Below are positions 18,617 through 28,675 of a stretch of DNA of 64,000 nucleotides, piece by piece (within the stretch, counting starts at the first letter, position 1; each line of letters opens with the position of its first letter). The position numbers and the translations under genes are program-made. The stretch is taken from contig NZ_CP117439.1 in assembly GCF_030687575.1 (NCBI RefSeq), positions 2,967,501 to 3,031,500 of the forward strand, in the 5' to 3' direction. The notes beneath the pieces are model-generated. The model had not been told where the DNA came from. It did no database searches and saw only the letters and a list, made by a program, of their open reading frames with translations. This DNA comes from Pseudomonas sp. FP2309. GTDB lineage: Bacteria > Pseudomonadota > Gammaproteobacteria > Pseudomonadales > Pseudomonadaceae.

Positions 18617-19342
18617 ATGGATGTCCTTTCGATGCTCGCTCGCTGGTTACCCGCTGCTATCAATACCCGCCCAACCGAATGGAGCCGTGCTGCCATTGGC
18701 ATGGCCCTGGGCACGCTGTTAAGTGTCTGGCTCTGCGCGCAGGTGTTCGGCATGGAGGTGGCACTGCACCTGCTCGGCCCGCTGGGCGCTTCTGCCGTGT
18801 TGTTGTTCGCGGTGTCATCGGGTGCCCTGGCACAACCCTGGTCGATCATCGGCAGTTACCTGTGCGCAGGCGTCGTCGCCCTGCTGGTGGCGCGGGTCCT
18901 CGGGCGCACCCTGGGCGCGGCCTGCCTGGCGGCGGGCATGTCGGTCGTGCTGATGTGCTGGCTGCGATGCTTGCACCCACCGGCCGGAGGGCTGGCCATG
19001 ACCCTGGTGTTGGCCGACCCCGCCTCGGCCGCCCTGGGTTGGTACGAGTTGGGCGCGGTGCTGCTGGGGGCCGGCACCTTGCTCAGTTGCGCACTGGCTT
19101 ACAACAATGCCACGCGCACTCGCTACCCCAAAGGTGCCGCTGAGACGCCGGCGCCCTTTTTGAACCACCGCAATGCGGCTCGAGATCCCGCCGTGACGGC
19201 CGCCGACCTGAAGTTGGCATTGGCCGAGATGGAGCAGTTTTACGATGTGGCCCCCACGGAACTCGAACAGTTGATTCACGCCGCCGAGACCCATGCACGC
19301 CGCCGCAGCATCGGTGAAGTGCTGGCAAGCCGGGTGCCTTGA
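18617..19342 (+). CDS. HPP family membrane protein
   Basis: A 241-residue protein with about five hydrophobic helices between residues 20 and 160 and the family signature CLHPPAGGLAMTLV. HPP proteins are integral membrane proteins; a cyanobacterial and plant member has been linked to nitrite transport, but function is open in most bacteria. The last 80 residues are soluble and helical. No good ribosome site precedes the ATG at 18617; an in-frame ATG at 18632 is an alternative start. The gene lies behind a terminator-like hairpin leader, so its expression may be conditional. Confidence 0.82.
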   Translation: MDVLSMLARWLPAAINTRPTEWSRAAIGMALGTLLSVWLCAQVFGMEVALHLLGPLGASAVLLFAVSSGALAQPWSIIGSYLCAGVVALLVARVLGRTLGAACLAAGMSVVLMCWLRCLHPPAGGLAMTLVLADPASAALGWYELGAVLLGAGTLLSCALAYNNATRTRYPKGAAETPAPFLNHRNAARDPAVTAADLKLALAEMEQFYDVAPTELEQLIHAAETHARRRSIGEVLASRVP

Positions 19343-19483
19343 GGCTGGCCCCTGCTCCCTGCATAAATGCAACAACGACCTGCATGATTCCGGGTTGTAC
19401 TGGGCAAATTTGCACTGCTACGATCGTGAGATGGTTCGTCCGCGAACATCTTGATAAAGAACAATAAAAGCAGGGAGTTATCG

Positions 19484-20587
19484 ATGACAGCTCAGGCTCC
19501 ATCCGAAGCAAGCCATGCCGAGTCGCCCCAGGAAGAGATTCTGGCCGACGTTCGCAACCATATCGGGCACCTGACCCTCAATCGCCCCGCCGGTCTGAAC
19601 GCCATCACCCTGAACATGGTCCGTCGCCTGACCCAACAATTGCAGGCGTGGTCGGACGACCCCACGGTGTACGCCGTGGTCCTGCGCGGCGCCGGTGAGA
19701 AAGCGTTCTGTGCCGGCGGTGATATTCGCTCGCTGTATGACAGTTTCAAGGCTGGCGACACGCTCCACGAAGACTTCTTTGTCGAGGAATATGCGCTCGA
19801 CCTCGCCATTCACCATTATCCCAAGCCGGTGCTGGCCCTCATGGACGGGTTTGTCCTGGGCGGCGGCATGGGGCTGGTGCAAGGCGCGGATCTACGGGTT
19901 GTCACCGAGCGCAGCCGCCTGGCCATGCCGGAAGTGGCCATTGGTTACTTCCCCGACGTGGGCGGCAGCTACTTTCTGCCGCGCATTCCTGGGGAGCTGG
20001 GGATTTACCTGGGCGTGACCGGCGTGCAAATCCGCGCCGCCGACGCGCTGTATTGCGGTTTGGCCGACTGGTACCTCGAGAGCGCCAAACTGACCGATCT
20101 GGACCAACGGCTCGATAACCTCAGATGGCACGGCTCCCCGCTCAAAGACCTGCAAAGCATGCTCGCCAAGATTGGCGTACAACAATTGCCCGAACCGCCG
20201 CTGGCCGCCTTGCGTCCGGCGATCGACCACTTCTTCGCCCTGCCGGATATCCCGAGCATCGTCGAGCAGTTGCAGGCGGTCACCGTGGCCGACAGCCATG
20301 AATGGGCGCTTAACACCGCCCACCTGATGCAGACCCGCTCGCCCCTGGCCATGGCCGTCACCCTGCACATGCTGCGGCGTGGTCGCCGCCTGCCGTTGGA
20401 GCAGTGTTTTGCTCTTGAGCTGCACCTGGATCGTCAATGGTTCGAACGCGGCGACCTGATCGAAGGCGTGCGTGCGCTGATCATCGACAAAGACAAAAGC
20501 CCCCGCTGGAACCCGCCCACCCTGCACGGGTTGGCAGTCGCCCATGTGGAAAGCTTCTTCCAGAACTTCGCGCAGGTTGTGAGATAA
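19484..20587 (+). CDS. Enoyl-CoA hydratase/isomerase family protein (3-hydroxyisobutyryl-CoA hydrolase-like)
   Basis: A 367-residue crotonase-fold protein, longer than simple enoyl-CoA hydratases and of the length of 3-hydroxyisobutyryl-CoA hydrolases. It has KAFCAGGDIRSLYD (acyl-CoA oxyanion site), VLGGGMGLVQGADLRV and MPEVAIGYFPDVGGSYFLPR, the pattern of the HIBCH group. Such enzymes release 3-hydroxyisobutyrate in valine breakdown. GGGAG lies before the ATG at 19484. The acyl-CoA dehydrogenase follows 3 bases downstream, as in the valine-type operon of other pseudomonads. Confidence 0.85.
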   Translation: MTAQAPSEASHAESPQEEILADVRNHIGHLTLNRPAGLNAITLNMVRRLTQQLQAWSDDPTVYAVVLRGAGEKAFCAGGDIRSLYDSFKAGDTLHEDFFVEEYALDLAIHHYPKPVLALMDGFVLGGGMGLVQGADLRVVTERSRLAMPEVAIGYFPDVGGSYFLPRIPGELGIYLGVTGVQIRAADALYCGLADWYLESAKLTDLDQRLDNLRWHGSPLKDLQSMLAKIGVQQLPEPPLAALRPAIDHFFALPDIPSIVEQLQAVTVADSHEWALNTAHLMQTRSPLAMAVTLHMLRRGRRLPLEQCFALELHLDRQWFERGDLIEGVRALIIDKDKSPRWNPPTLHGLAVAHVESFFQNFAQVVR

Positions 20588-20590
20588 ATC

Positions 20591-21742
20591 ATGCAAGATA
20601 TTGAATATACTGAAGAACAAGTGATGATTCGCGACATGGCGCGCGACTTCGCCCGCGGTGAAATCGCCCCTTACGCCCAGGCCTGGGAAAAAGCCGGTTG
20701 GATCGACGACGCCCTGGTGGCGAAGATGGGCGAACTGGGGCTGCTGGGCATGGTGGTACCGGAAGAATGGGGCGGGACCTATGTTGATTACGTCGCCTAC
20801 GCCCTGGCGGTGGAAGAGATATCTGCCGGTGACGGCGCCACGGGTGCGCTGATGAGTATCCATAATTCAGTGGGTTGCGGGCCAATCCTCAACTACGGCA
20901 CAACAGAACAGAAGCAAACCTGGCTGGCGGACCTTGCCAGTGGCCAGGCAATCGGCTGCTTCTGCCTCACCGAGCCCCAGGCCGGTTCCGAAGCCCACAA
21001 CCTGCGCACCCGTGCAGAGCTGCGGGACGGCCAGTGGGTGATCAATGGCGCCAAGCAATTTGTCAGCAACGGCAAGCGTGCCAAGCTCGCGATTGTATTT
21101 GCCGTGACCGATCCGGATCTGGGCAAGAAAGGCATTTCCGCGTTCCTCGTACCCACTCAAACCCCAGGTTTTGTGGTGGACCGTACTGAACACAAAATGG
21201 GCATTCGCGCCTCAGACACCTGCGCCGTCACCCTTAACCAGTGCACGGTTCCCGAAGCCAACCTGTTGGGCGAGCGCGGCAAAGGCCTGGCAATTGCGCT
21301 GTCCAATCTCGAAGGCGGCCGCATTGGCATTGCCGCCCAAGCCCTGGGTATCGCCCGTGCGGCGTTTGAAGCGGCGCTGGCCTACGCCCGTGACCGTGTG
21401 CAATTCGACAAGGCGATCATCGAGCATCAAAGCGTGGCCAACCTGCTGGCGGACATGCAAACCCGCTTGAACGCCGCCCGCTTACTGATCCTCCACGCAG
21501 CGCGCCTGCGCAGTGCCGGCAAGCCGTGTCTGTCGGAGGCATCCCAAGCCAAGCTGTTCGCCTCGGAGATGGCCGAGAAGGTCTGCTCCCAAGCCATGCA
21601 GATTCATGGCGGGTATGGGTACCTGGAAGATTATCCGGTGGAGCGTTACTACCGGGATGCACGGATCACGCAGATCTACGAAGGCACCAGCGAGATTCAG
21701 CGAATGGTGATTGCCCGCGAACTGAAAAACTACCAACTCTGA
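20591..21742 (+). CDS. Acyl-CoA dehydrogenase (isobutyryl-CoA type)
   Basis: A 383-residue FAD flavoenzyme with the three-part ACAD layout. [18 protein letters not shown] and the [10 protein letters not shown] strand are the FAD/substrate region, and [11 protein letters not shown] near the C-terminus places the catalytic base at Glu364. By similarity and context with the HIBCH-like gene it probably oxidises isobutyryl-CoA to methacrylyl-CoA, passing electrons to ETF. Other short branched acyl-CoAs are possible. Confidence 0.88.
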   Translation: MQDIEYTEEQVMIRDMARDFARGEIAPYAQAWEKAGWIDDALVAKMGELGLLGMVVPEEWGGTYVDYVAYALAVEEISAGDGATGALMSIHNSVGCGPILNYGTTEQKQTWLADLASGQAIGCFCLTEPQAGSEAHNLRTRAELRDGQWVINGAKQFVSNGKRAKLAIVFAVTDPDLGKKGISAFLVPTQTPGFVVDRTEHKMGIRASDTCAVTLNQCTVPEANLLGERGKGLAIALSNLEGGRIGIAAQALGIARAAFEAALAYARDRVQFDKAIIEHQSVANLLADMQTRLNAARLLILHAARLRSAGKPCLSEASQAKLFASEMAEKVCSQAMQIHGGYGYLEDYPVERYYRDARITQIYEGTSEIQRMVIARELKNYQL

Positions 21743-21758
21743 CCGCCCCCCCCACAAA

Positions 21759-21790
21759 CAACTGTGGGAGCGCATTGGCTCCCACAGTTG
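21759..21790. terminator. Bidirectional terminator / REP-like hairpin
   Basis: CAACTGTGGGAGC (21759-21771) and GCTCCCACAGTTG (21778-21790) are perfect 13-base complements around a 6-base loop, between two convergent operons. The GTGGGAGC core is common in intergenic repeats of fluorescent pseudomonads; a relative occurs at 52711-52739. Confidence 0.75.
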
Positions 21791-21813
21791 GTCGGCGGTA
21801 TCAGTAAGCCGGT

Positions 21814-22587
21814 TTACCGGTCTTTGAACGCCGGCGCACGCTTGGCCACGAACGCGGCCATGCCTTCTTTCTGATCCTGCGTCGCAAACGCGGCATGGAA
21901 CACCCGGCGCTCAAAGCGCACGCCTTCAGACAGGCTCACTTCAAAGGCACGGTTAACGCTTTCCTTGACCATCATGCTGATCGGCACCGATTTGCCGGCG
22001 ATCAGACTGGCGACCTTCAGTGCTTCTTCCAACAGCTCATCGGCCGGCACGATACGCGCGACGATGCCACAGCGCTCGGCTTCAACCGCATCGATAAACC
22101 GCCCGGTCAGGCACATTTCCATGGCCTTGGCCTTGCCCACCGCACGGGTTAAACGCTGGGTACCGCCCATCCCGGGCAATACGCCGAGGTTGATTTCCGG
22201 CTGGCCGAACTTGGCCCCGTCGCCGGCCAGGATAAAGTCGCACATCAACGCCAGTTCGCAGCCGCCACCCAAGGCAAACCCGTTCACTGCGGCAATGATT
22301 GGCTTGCGGCGGTTGGCCACGCGGTCGCTGTCGCTGAACAGGTCGTCAAGGTAGATCTGCGGGTAGGTCAGTTCGGCCATTTCCTTGATGTCGGCGCCGG
22401 CGGCAAAGGCCTTCTTCGAGCCGGTCAGCACGATACAGCCGATCTGCGGATTGGCTTCCAGGTGGTCCAGCGCCTGGTTCAGCTCGCTGACCAGTTGCGC
22501 GTTCAAGGCATTGAGGGCTTGCGGACGATTCAGGGTAATCAACCCAACACGGTCCTGGACTTCGAGCAAGATGGTTTCATAACTCAT
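21814..22587 (-). CDS. Enoyl-CoA hydratase
   Basis: A 257-residue crotonase, the standard length. Both catalytic glutamates are present: Glu111 in [13 protein letters not shown] and Glu131 in [26 protein letters not shown] forms the oxyanion hole. It hydrates trans-2-enoyl-CoA, here probably tiglyl-CoA-like short substrates, given the operon. AAGGAG precedes the ATG. Last gene of a four-gene minus-strand operon holding one enzyme for each beta-oxidation step. Confidence 0.93.
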   Translation of the reverse strand: MSYETILLEVQDRVGLITLNRPQALNALNAQLVSELNQALDHLEANPQIGCIVLTGSKKAFAAGADIKEMAELTYPQIYLDDLFSDSDRVANRRKPIIAAVNGFALGGGCELALMCDFILAGDGAKFGQPEINLGVLPGMGGTQRLTRAVGKAKAMEMCLTGRFIDAVEAERCGIVARIVPADELLEEALKVASLIAGKSVPISMMVKESVNRAFEVSLSEGVRFERRVFHAAFATQDQKEGMAAFVAKRAPAFKDR

Positions 22588-22598
22588 GTATCGGCTCC

Positions 22599-23726
22599 TT
22601 ATAGATTGCGTGAGATGACCATGCGCTGAATATCGCTGGTGCCTTCGTAAATCTGGCAGACCCGCACATCGCGATAGATCCGCTCCAGGGGAAAGTCGCT
22701 CAGATAACCGTAACCACCCAAGGTTTGCAAGGCGGCCGAACAGACTTTCTCGGCCATTTCCGAGGCGAACAGCTTGGCCATGGACGCTTCAACCAGCGCG
22801 GGCTTGCCGCTGTCGCGCAGGGCGGCGGCGTAGTGCACCATCTGGCGGGCCACGGCGATTTGCGTGGCCATATCGGCCAAACGAAATGCGACCGCCTGAT
22901 GCTCCACCAGCGCCTTGCCGAAGGTTTCGCGCTCGCGGGCATAGTCGCGCGCGGCTTCAAAGGCAGCGCGCGCCATGCCCACCGCTTGCGAGGCGATACC
23001 CACACGGCCGCCTTCGAGGTTGGCCAGGGCGATCTTGTACCCTTCACCCTCTTCGCCCAAACGATTGGCCACCGGGACTTTCACGTCTTCAAACAGGATC
23101 TGGCAGGTATCCGAGGCGTGCTGGCCGAGCTTGTCCTCGACCCGCGCCACGCTGTAGCCCGGTGAGTCGGTGGGCACGATAAACGCGCTGATCCCGCGTT
23201 TGCCCGCGGCCGGGTCGGTAACGGCAAACACAATCACGACCCCGGCGTTTTGCCCGGAAGTGATGAACTGTTTGCAGCCGTTCAGCACATAGTGGTCGCC
23301 ATCCAGGCGCGCACGGGTTTTCAGGCTGCTGGCATCGGAACCGGCCTGGGGCTCGGTCAGCGCAAAGGCACCGAGCATGGCGCCGCTGGCCAGGGGTGTG
23401 AGGAATTGGGCTTTCTGTTGCTCATTACCGAAGGTCAGGATCGGCACGCACCCCACAGAATTGTGCACGCTCATGATGGTCGAGCAGGCGCCATCACCGG
23501 CGGCAATCTCTTCCAGCGCCATGGCGTAGGCCAGGTAACCCGTGTCGCAGCCGCCCCACTGCTCCGGCACCAGCATGCCGAAAAAGCCCAGCTCAGCCAT
23601 TTCGCCGATGGCCTCCCTGGGGAAACGGTGCTCGCGGTCCCACTCTGCCGCGAAGGGTTTCAGGCGCTCTTGGGAAAATTGCCGGGCGGCGTCGCTGATC
23701 TGCAGTTGTTCGTCATTTGGCAGCAT
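22599..23726 (-). CDS. Acyl-CoA dehydrogenase (short/branched chain type)
   Basis: A 375-residue acyl-CoA dehydrogenase. [18 protein letters not shown] is the FAD-proximal signature and [11 protein letters not shown] near the end supplies the base Glu361. It shares the operon with hydratase, thiolase and hydroxyacyl-CoA dehydrogenase, fitting the 2-methylbutyryl-CoA (isoleucine) route or other short acyl-CoA oxidation. AAGGA precedes the start. It starts 12 bases after the thiolase stop. Confidence 0.92.
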   Translation of the reverse strand: MLPNDEQLQISDAARQFSQERLKPFAAEWDREHRFPREAIGEMAELGFFGMLVPEQWGGCDTGYLAYAMALEEIAAGDGACSTIMSVHNSVGCVPILTFGNEQQKAQFLTPLASGAMLGAFALTEPQAGSDASSLKTRARLDGDHYVLNGCKQFITSGQNAGVVIVFAVTDPAAGKRGISAFIVPTDSPGYSVARVEDKLGQHASDTCQILFEDVKVPVANRLGEEGEGYKIALANLEGGRVGIASQAVGMARAAFEAARDYARERETFGKALVEHQAVAFRLADMATQIAVARQMVHYAAALRDSGKPALVEASMAKLFASEMAEKVCSAALQTLGGYGYLSDFPLERIYRDVRVCQIYEGTSDIQRMVISRNL

Positions 23727-23738
23727 GGTCGACAGTCC

Positions 23739-24923
23739 TTAATACACGCATTCAACGGCCATGGCCGTGGCTTCACCGCCGCCGATGCAGATGGCGGCGA
23801 CCCCGCGCTGGAGGCCTTTCTGGCGTAACGCAGAGAGCAGCGTCACCAGGATCCTCGCGCCCGAGGCGCCAATCGGATGGCCCAAAGCGCAGGCTCCGCC
23901 GTGCACATTGACCTTGGCATGAGGGATCTCGAGCTTGCCCATGGTCACCAGACTGACCACGGCAAAGGCTTCGTTGATCTCGAACAGGTCGACGTCGGCC
24001 AGGTTCCAGCCGGTTTTGCTCATCAGCTTGCGAATGGCACCCACCGGTGCCACAGGGAACAGACCCGGCTCGTCGGCAAACGCCGCATGCCCGTGGATGA
24101 TCGCCAACGGCTTGAGTCCTCGCTTAAGCGCCTCGGATTCGCGCATCAGCAGCAACGCGGCCGCACCGTCGGAAATCGAACTGGAGTTGGCCGCCGTCAC
24201 CGTACCGCCTTCACGGAACGCCGGTTTCAGGCTGGGAATCTTGTCCAGCCGGGCCTTGGGCGGTTGCTCATCGTGCAGGACGGTTATCTGCTCTTTGCCC
24301 ACCGTGACCTGCACCGGGACGATCTCGGCGGCAAAGTGACCATGGGTGATCGCCTCCTGGGCACGCGTCAGGGAAGTGATGGCGAACGCGTCCTGGGCCT
24401 CACGGGTAAAGCCGTTATGCGAGGCGCAGTCTTCGGCGAAGGTGCCCATCAGGCGGCCTTTGTCGTAGGCATCTTCCAGGCCGTCGAGGAACATATGGTC
24501 GAGCACGCGACCGTGGCCCATGCGGTAACCGCCACGGGCGCGATCCAGCAGGTACGGTGCGTTGGACATGCTCTCCATACCGCCGGCGATCACCACATCG
24601 ACGCTGCCGGCCAGCAGTGAATCATGGGCCAGGATTGCGGCCTCCATGCCCGAGCCGCACATTTTGTTGAGCGTGGTGCAACGGGTCGACTTGTCCAGGC
24701 CGGCACCCAACGCCGCTTGCCGGGCGGGCGCCTGGCCCAGGCCGGCGGGCAGTACGCAACCGAACAGCACTTCATCCACGGCGTCGGGGGCGATACCGGC
24801 ACGCTCGAGCGCGCCACGAATCGCGGCAGCGCCCAATTGCGGCGCGGTCAAACTTTTAAGGTCGCCCTGGAAACCGCCCATGGGCGTGCGCACGGCGCTG
24901 ACGATAACGATGGGATCGTTCAT
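23739..24923 (-). CDS. Acetyl-CoA C-acyltransferase (thiolase)
   Basis: A 394-residue thiolase. The nucleophile is Cys89 in NKMCGSGMEA, His349 lies in GHPIGASGAR and the second cysteine is Cys379 in AICIGGGEATA, giving a complete active site. In this operon it should cleave 2-methylacetoacetyl-CoA (isoleucine) or other 3-ketoacyl-CoAs. The same gene order (dehydrogenase, thiolase, acyl-CoA dehydrogenase, hydratase) is known from the fadB2x-fadAx cluster of P. putida. AAGGAG lies upstream of the ATG. Confidence 0.93.
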   Translation of the reverse strand: MNDPIVIVSAVRTPMGGFQGDLKSLTAPQLGAAAIRGALERAGIAPDAVDEVLFGCVLPAGLGQAPARQAALGAGLDKSTRCTTLNKMCGSGMEAAILAHDSLLAGSVDVVIAGGMESMSNAPYLLDRARGGYRMGHGRVLDHMFLDGLEDAYDKGRLMGTFAEDCASHNGFTREAQDAFAITSLTRAQEAITHGHFAAEIVPVQVTVGKEQITVLHDEQPPKARLDKIPSLKPAFREGGTVTAANSSSISDGAAALLLMRESEALKRGLKPLAIIHGHAAFADEPGLFPVAPVGAIRKLMSKTGWNLADVDLFEINEAFAVVSLVTMGKLEIPHAKVNVHGGACALGHPIGASGARILVTLLSALRQKGLQRGVAAICIGGGEATAMAVECVY

Positions 24924-24935
24924 GGGTAATGCTCC

Positions 24936-25703
24936 TTACTTGGCCGCCATGCGCAAGGCGCCGTCGAGACGGATCACCTCGCCGTTAAGCATGCTGTTTT
25001 CAATGATATGCCGCACCAGCGCGGCATATTCGGCCGGCTTGCCCAGGCGTGGCGGGAACGGCACACCGGCGGCGAGCGAATCGCGCACCTGCGGGGTCAT
25101 GCCGGCCATCATCGGGGTTTCGAAGATGCCAGGGGCGATGGTCATCACCCGAATACCGAAGCGCGCCAGCTCACGCGCGGCCGGTAGGGTCAGGCTGGCG
25201 ATCGCGCCTTTGGACGCGGCATACGCCGCCTGGCCGATCTGACCGTCAAATGCCGCCACCGAAGCGGTGTTGATGATCACACCCCGCTCGCCATCGGCAT
25301 TCGCTTCGGTTTCGGCAATGGCCGCAGCCGCCAGGCGCAACAGGTTGAAGCTGCCGATCAGGTTGACGTTGATCACCTGGGCAAAACTCGCCAGCCCGTG
25401 GGGGCCGCTCTTGCCGAGGATTTTCTCGCCACGGACCACGCCTGCGCAGTTGACCAGCCCATGCAGGCCGCCAAACGCCGCTACAGTGGCGTGCACCGCC
25501 GCTTCAGCGGACGCCTCCTGGCTGATATCCGCGACAGCGCTGCGCGCGTTATCACCGAGCTGCCGAGCCTTGGCCGCCACCGCATCGGCGTTCAGGTCCA
25601 CCAGCATGACCTTGGCACCCGCGGCGATCAGCATCTCAGCGGTGGCCGCACCGAGGCCCGATGCTGCGCCGCTGACCAGAAAAATCTTGTTTTCAATCTG
25701 CAT
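24936..25703 (-). CDS. 3-hydroxyacyl-CoA dehydrogenase, SDR type (type II)
   Basis: A 255-residue SDR resembling 17-beta-HSD10/type II 3-hydroxyacyl-CoA dehydrogenase. SGAASGLG is the NAD site, followed by VNCAGV, the catalytic Ser in [10 protein letters not shown], and Tyr/Lys in YAASKGA. It oxidises 2-methyl-3-hydroxybutyryl-CoA or similar with NAD. First gene of the operon, with AAGGAAA before the ATG. The 294 bases upstream hold only a small GCCCG/CGGGC hairpin (25726-25738) and the divergent promoter region. Confidence 0.9.
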   Translation of the reverse strand: MQIENKIFLVSGAASGLGAATAEMLIAAGAKVMLVDLNADAVAAKARQLGDNARSAVADISQEASAEAAVHATVAAFGGLHGLVNCAGVVRGEKILGKSGPHGLASFAQVINVNLIGSFNLLRLAAAAIAETEANADGERGVIINTASVAAFDGQIGQAAYAASKGAIASLTLPAARELARFGIRVMTIAPGIFETPMMAGMTPQVRDSLAAGVPFPPRLGKPAEYAALVRHIIENSMLNGEVIRLDGALRMAAK

Positions 25704-25997
25704 GATTGTTTCCTTGAACGATGGAGCCCGTTACGGGCGTATGGGCGAAATAGTCGCTTCAGCGCCGCGCAGCAGCAATGGTCAAACCTTTCAACATGGC
25801 TGACTGCTTTGGCCAATTCCATCGGTAAAACCCAGCTATTCAAACCCCCGAGAGCCTGGCCGCCCTGGGCTAAAACAGCCTCCCAGCTGCCATGGCGCCG
25901 GTGGAGTGCGGGCTCGCGTGATGCGGGTTTGACACCTGCCGTGGTCTGACAGAAGCTGACGGCTTTGCAACCGCTACCCCAGCTTTCGGACGCCTGC

Positions 25998-27056
25998 ATG
26001 TCAAAGTCACGCCGTTACGCCATCGTCGGCCTGTGCGCGCTGTTTTTTATTGTGCTGATCACTTGGTATTTTTCCCGCGCAACCCCGGCGGCGGTGCCTC
26101 CCGCCATCGCCCATGGTTACGCCAAAGCCTTGAAGCAGGCGCGCAATGGCGAGCCTGGCGCCGCCCGCGTGCTGTATCAGCAATTGGGACGGCCGGACCT
26201 GTCCGAGGAACGCCGCGCCGCCTTACACGCCGAGTTGCCCAACTACCCCAGTCCTCAAGCGTTGAAGCTCGCCGACAAAGACCTCAGCAGCGAATCGCCA
26301 AGGGTGCGCGAAGCGGCGATCCACAGCATTGTCGGGCTGGTGCCCAGTGGCCAGCGCACCCTGCTGCTCGGCCCGGTGCTCGATGACCCCGAGCAAAACG
26401 TGCGGTTTGCGGCGGCCAATGCGTTGCTGGGCCTGTCGCCCGACACCCTGGGCCTGTACTTCGGGCCGTTACAGCAGGTGCTGGATGAATTCGTGAAATA
26501 CCTCAAGGCCCAGCCCGAAACCGCCGAAGGCTGGATTCAACTGGCACGTCTGTACATCCACAGCGCCCTGCTGCCGGATGCGCAAAAGGCGCTTGAGCAG
26601 GCCATGCGCCTGGAGCCTGACAACCTGCAGGCGGGCGTCGCGCAAATCGAATTGCTGGACAAGCAAGGCAAGTCTGAAGAGTCCCGCCAATTGCTGGCGC
26701 GCCAGTTGGCTGCGCATCCCGAATCGGCCTACCTGCAACACGCCCTGGGCATGTGGCTGCTGCACCATGGCGAGCGGCCCTATGCCTTGCTCGGCCTGTC
26801 CAAGGCGGTGGAACTGGAGCCGGACAATCAGGATTACCGCTATGACCTGGCCACCACCCTGCACGACCAGCAGGAGCTGGAAGCGGCGCAGCGCCAGTTG
26901 GAAGAAATCGTCCAGCGCCACCCCGCCAATCGCAAGGCCAGGGTGCTGCTGGTCAATTACTGGAAAGAAAGCGGCCAACTGCAAAACGTCCAGGTTTTAC
27001 TCGCGCAGCTTGAACAGCAAAACCCGGATGACCCCGCCCTGCAGCAGGGTCTATAG
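25998..27056 (+). CDS. Membrane-anchored TPR/HEAT-repeat protein
   Basis: A 352-residue protein: an N-terminal membrane anchor at about 6-26, HEAT-like helices at about 75-145 (RVREAAIHSIVGLVPSG, NVRFAAANALLGL) and several tetratricopeptide repeats from about 165 to the end (AEGWIQLARLYIHS, AYLQHALGMWLLHH, QDYRYDLATTLHD). Such proteins are scaffolds, probably facing the periplasm. I start at ATG 25998 because the upstream in-frame ATG at 25965 gives a non-hydrophobic head. The partner is unknown. Confidence 0.8.
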   Translation: MSKSRRYAIVGLCALFFIVLITWYFSRATPAAVPPAIAHGYAKALKQARNGEPGAARVLYQQLGRPDLSEERRAALHAELPNYPSPQALKLADKDLSSESPRVREAAIHSIVGLVPSGQRTLLLGPVLDDPEQNVRFAAANALLGLSPDTLGLYFGPLQQVLDEFVKYLKAQPETAEGWIQLARLYIHSALLPDAQKALEQAMRLEPDNLQAGVAQIELLDKQGKSEESRQLLARQLAAHPESAYLQHALGMWLLHHGERPYALLGLSKAVELEPDNQDYRYDLATTLHDQQELEAAQRQLEEIVQRHPANRKARVLLVNYWKESGQLQNVQVLLAQLEQQNPDDPALQQGL

Positions 27057-27122
27057 GCACGCCGGCGCATCAAATTGATCAATCGGTTGAACCGCTACAA
27101 CGCCCAACGGTCAAGTAAACAT

Positions 27123-27144
27123 GGCATGCCGTGACAGGCATGCC
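27123..27144 (+). promoter_or_regulatory. Duplicated palindrome GGCATGCC in the kaiC-like leader
   Basis: GGCATGCC occurs at 27123-27130 and again at 27137-27144. Each copy is palindromic, so they form either two operator half-sites 14 bases apart or an 8-bp stem with a 6-base loop. It lies 31 bases before the TTG start of the KaiC-like gene and contains the only in-frame GTG and ATG upstream of it. Confidence 0.5.
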
Positions 27145-27175
27145 CCTCTACTTGTACCTGAATCGAGGGCACTAC

Positions 27176-28675
27176 TTGTCTACATCCACAGCACTGCTCA
27201 GTGAAAAGGCGGCTACCGGCGTCGAAGGTCTTGATGACATTCTTTGCGGCGGGCTATCGCGTAGCCACCTGTTCCTGCTTGAAGGCGAACCTGGAACAGG
27301 CAAGACCACCGTGGCGCTGCACTTCCTCCAGGCCGGAGCGAAGGACGGCGAGCGGTCCCTGTACATCACCTTGTCAGAAACCGAGCGCGAGCTGCGCCAG
27401 GGTGCGAAATCCCATGGCTGGGACTTGGATGACAACATCCATATCTTCGAGTTGACCCCGCCCGAAAGCCTGCTCAACGCCGAGCACCAGCAAAGCCTGC
27501 TGTACTCCTCGGACCTTGAGCTGGGTGAGGCCACACGGCAGATCTTCGAGGTGGTTGAGCGGGTCAAACCGACCCGCGTGGTGATCGACAGCCTTTCGGA
27601 GATCCGCCTGCTGGCGCAAAGCTCTTTGCGCTACCGCCGGCAGATCCTGGCGATCAAACACTACTTCGTACGCTACGACGCGACCGTCCTGCTGCTGGAC
27701 GACCTGACCACCGAATCCCTGGATAAAACCGTACACAGCGTGGCCCACGGTGTGATCCGCCTGGAAGAGTTGACGCCTAACTACGGCGCCGAGCGCCGCC
27801 GTGTCCGGATCGTCAAGTACCGCGGCCAGAAGTATCGCGGCGGCTTTCATGACTTCACCATCATGCAGGGCGGCATCCACGTATTCCCGCGCCTCGTGGC
27901 GGCAGAACATCGCGGTGGCTACGTACGGCAAACCTTGAGCAGCGGCATCCCGGAAATGGACGCGCTGATGGGCGGTGGCGTAGAGACCGGCTCCAGCAGC
28001 CTGATTCTCGGCCCGGCCGGTACCGGCAAGTCGCTGATCTCGATGATTTTTGCCGCCGCCGCTGTGGCGCGGGGCGAGAAGGCCGCGCTGTTCATCTTCG
28101 ATGAAGAGCTGGGGCTGTTGTTCGAACGCATGCGCAACATGGGCATCGACCTCCAAGCCCTGCAAGCCACCGGCAACCTGATGATCGAACAAGTCGACGC
28201 CGCCGAGTTGACCCCGGGAGAGTTCTCCCACCGGGTGCGCCGGTGCGTCGATGAGCACGGGATCAAAACCGTGGTCATCGACAGCATCAACGGCTACCAG
28301 GCGGCGATGCCGGAAGAGAACGCATTGATCCTGCATATGCATGAGCTGCTGCTGTACCTTAACCGTCGCGGCGCGGCCACCTTCATGACCGTTGCACAGC
28401 ACGGCCTGGTCGGCGACATGCAGACGCCGGTCGACATCACCTATTTGGCGGACACCGTGATTCTGTTGCGTTACTTCGAAGCATTGGGCAAGGTTCGCCG
28501 CGCCATTTCGATTATCAAGAAACGCACCGGCACCCACGAGGCGACGATTCGCGAATACCGAATCGGCAACACCGGCCTGACCGTCGGCGAACCCCTGGAT
28601 AATTTCCAGGGCGTATTGCGCGGCATCCCCATCTACATGGGTGCCGGCTCCCCTCTGCTCAAGGAAGAGGGATAG
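27176..28675 (+). CDS. KaiC-like double-domain ATPase
   Basis: A protein of 499 residues with two RecA-like domains, each with a Walker A motif: GEPGTGKT (about 37-44) and GPAGTGKS (about 279-286). Walker B-type strands follow (RVVIDSLSEI and TVVIDSINGY). This is the CI-CII layout of the circadian ATPase KaiC. KaiA and KaiB are not present. I choose TTG 27176 because GAGGG lies 8 bases upstream and the protein then starts MSTSTALL; an in-frame GTG at 27131 lies in a hairpin loop. It overlaps the next gene, a histidine kinase, by one base, so the two are probably one signalling unit. Confidence 0.88.
   Translation: MSTSTALLSEKAATGVEGLDDILCGGLSRSHLFLLEGEPGTGKTTVALHFLQAGAKDGERSLYITLSETERELRQGAKSHGWDLDDNIHIFELTPPESLLNAEHQQSLLYSSDLELGEATRQIFEVVERVKPTRVVIDSLSEIRLLAQSSLRYRRQILAIKHYFVRYDATVLLLDDLTTESLDKTVHSVAHGVIRLEELTPNYGAERRRVRIVKYRGQKYRGGFHDFTIMQGGIHVFPRLVAAEHRGGYVRQTLSSGIPEMDALMGGGVETGSSSLILGPAGTGKSLISMIFAAAAVARGEKAALFIFDEELGLLFERMRNMGIDLQALQATGNLMIEQVDAAELTPGEFSHRVRRCVDEHGIKTVVIDSINGYQAAMPEENALILHMHELLLYLNRRGAATFMTVAQHGLVGDMQTPVDITYLADTVILLRYFEALGKVRRAISIIKKRTGTHEATIREYRIGNTGLTVGEPLDNFQGVLRGIPIYMGAGSPLLKEEG

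Noticed and set aside
27131-27175. GTG (27131) or ATG (27140) as KaiC-like gene start
   Set aside because: Both lie in the palindrome pair without a ribosome site; the TTG at 27176 has GAGGG at proper distance.
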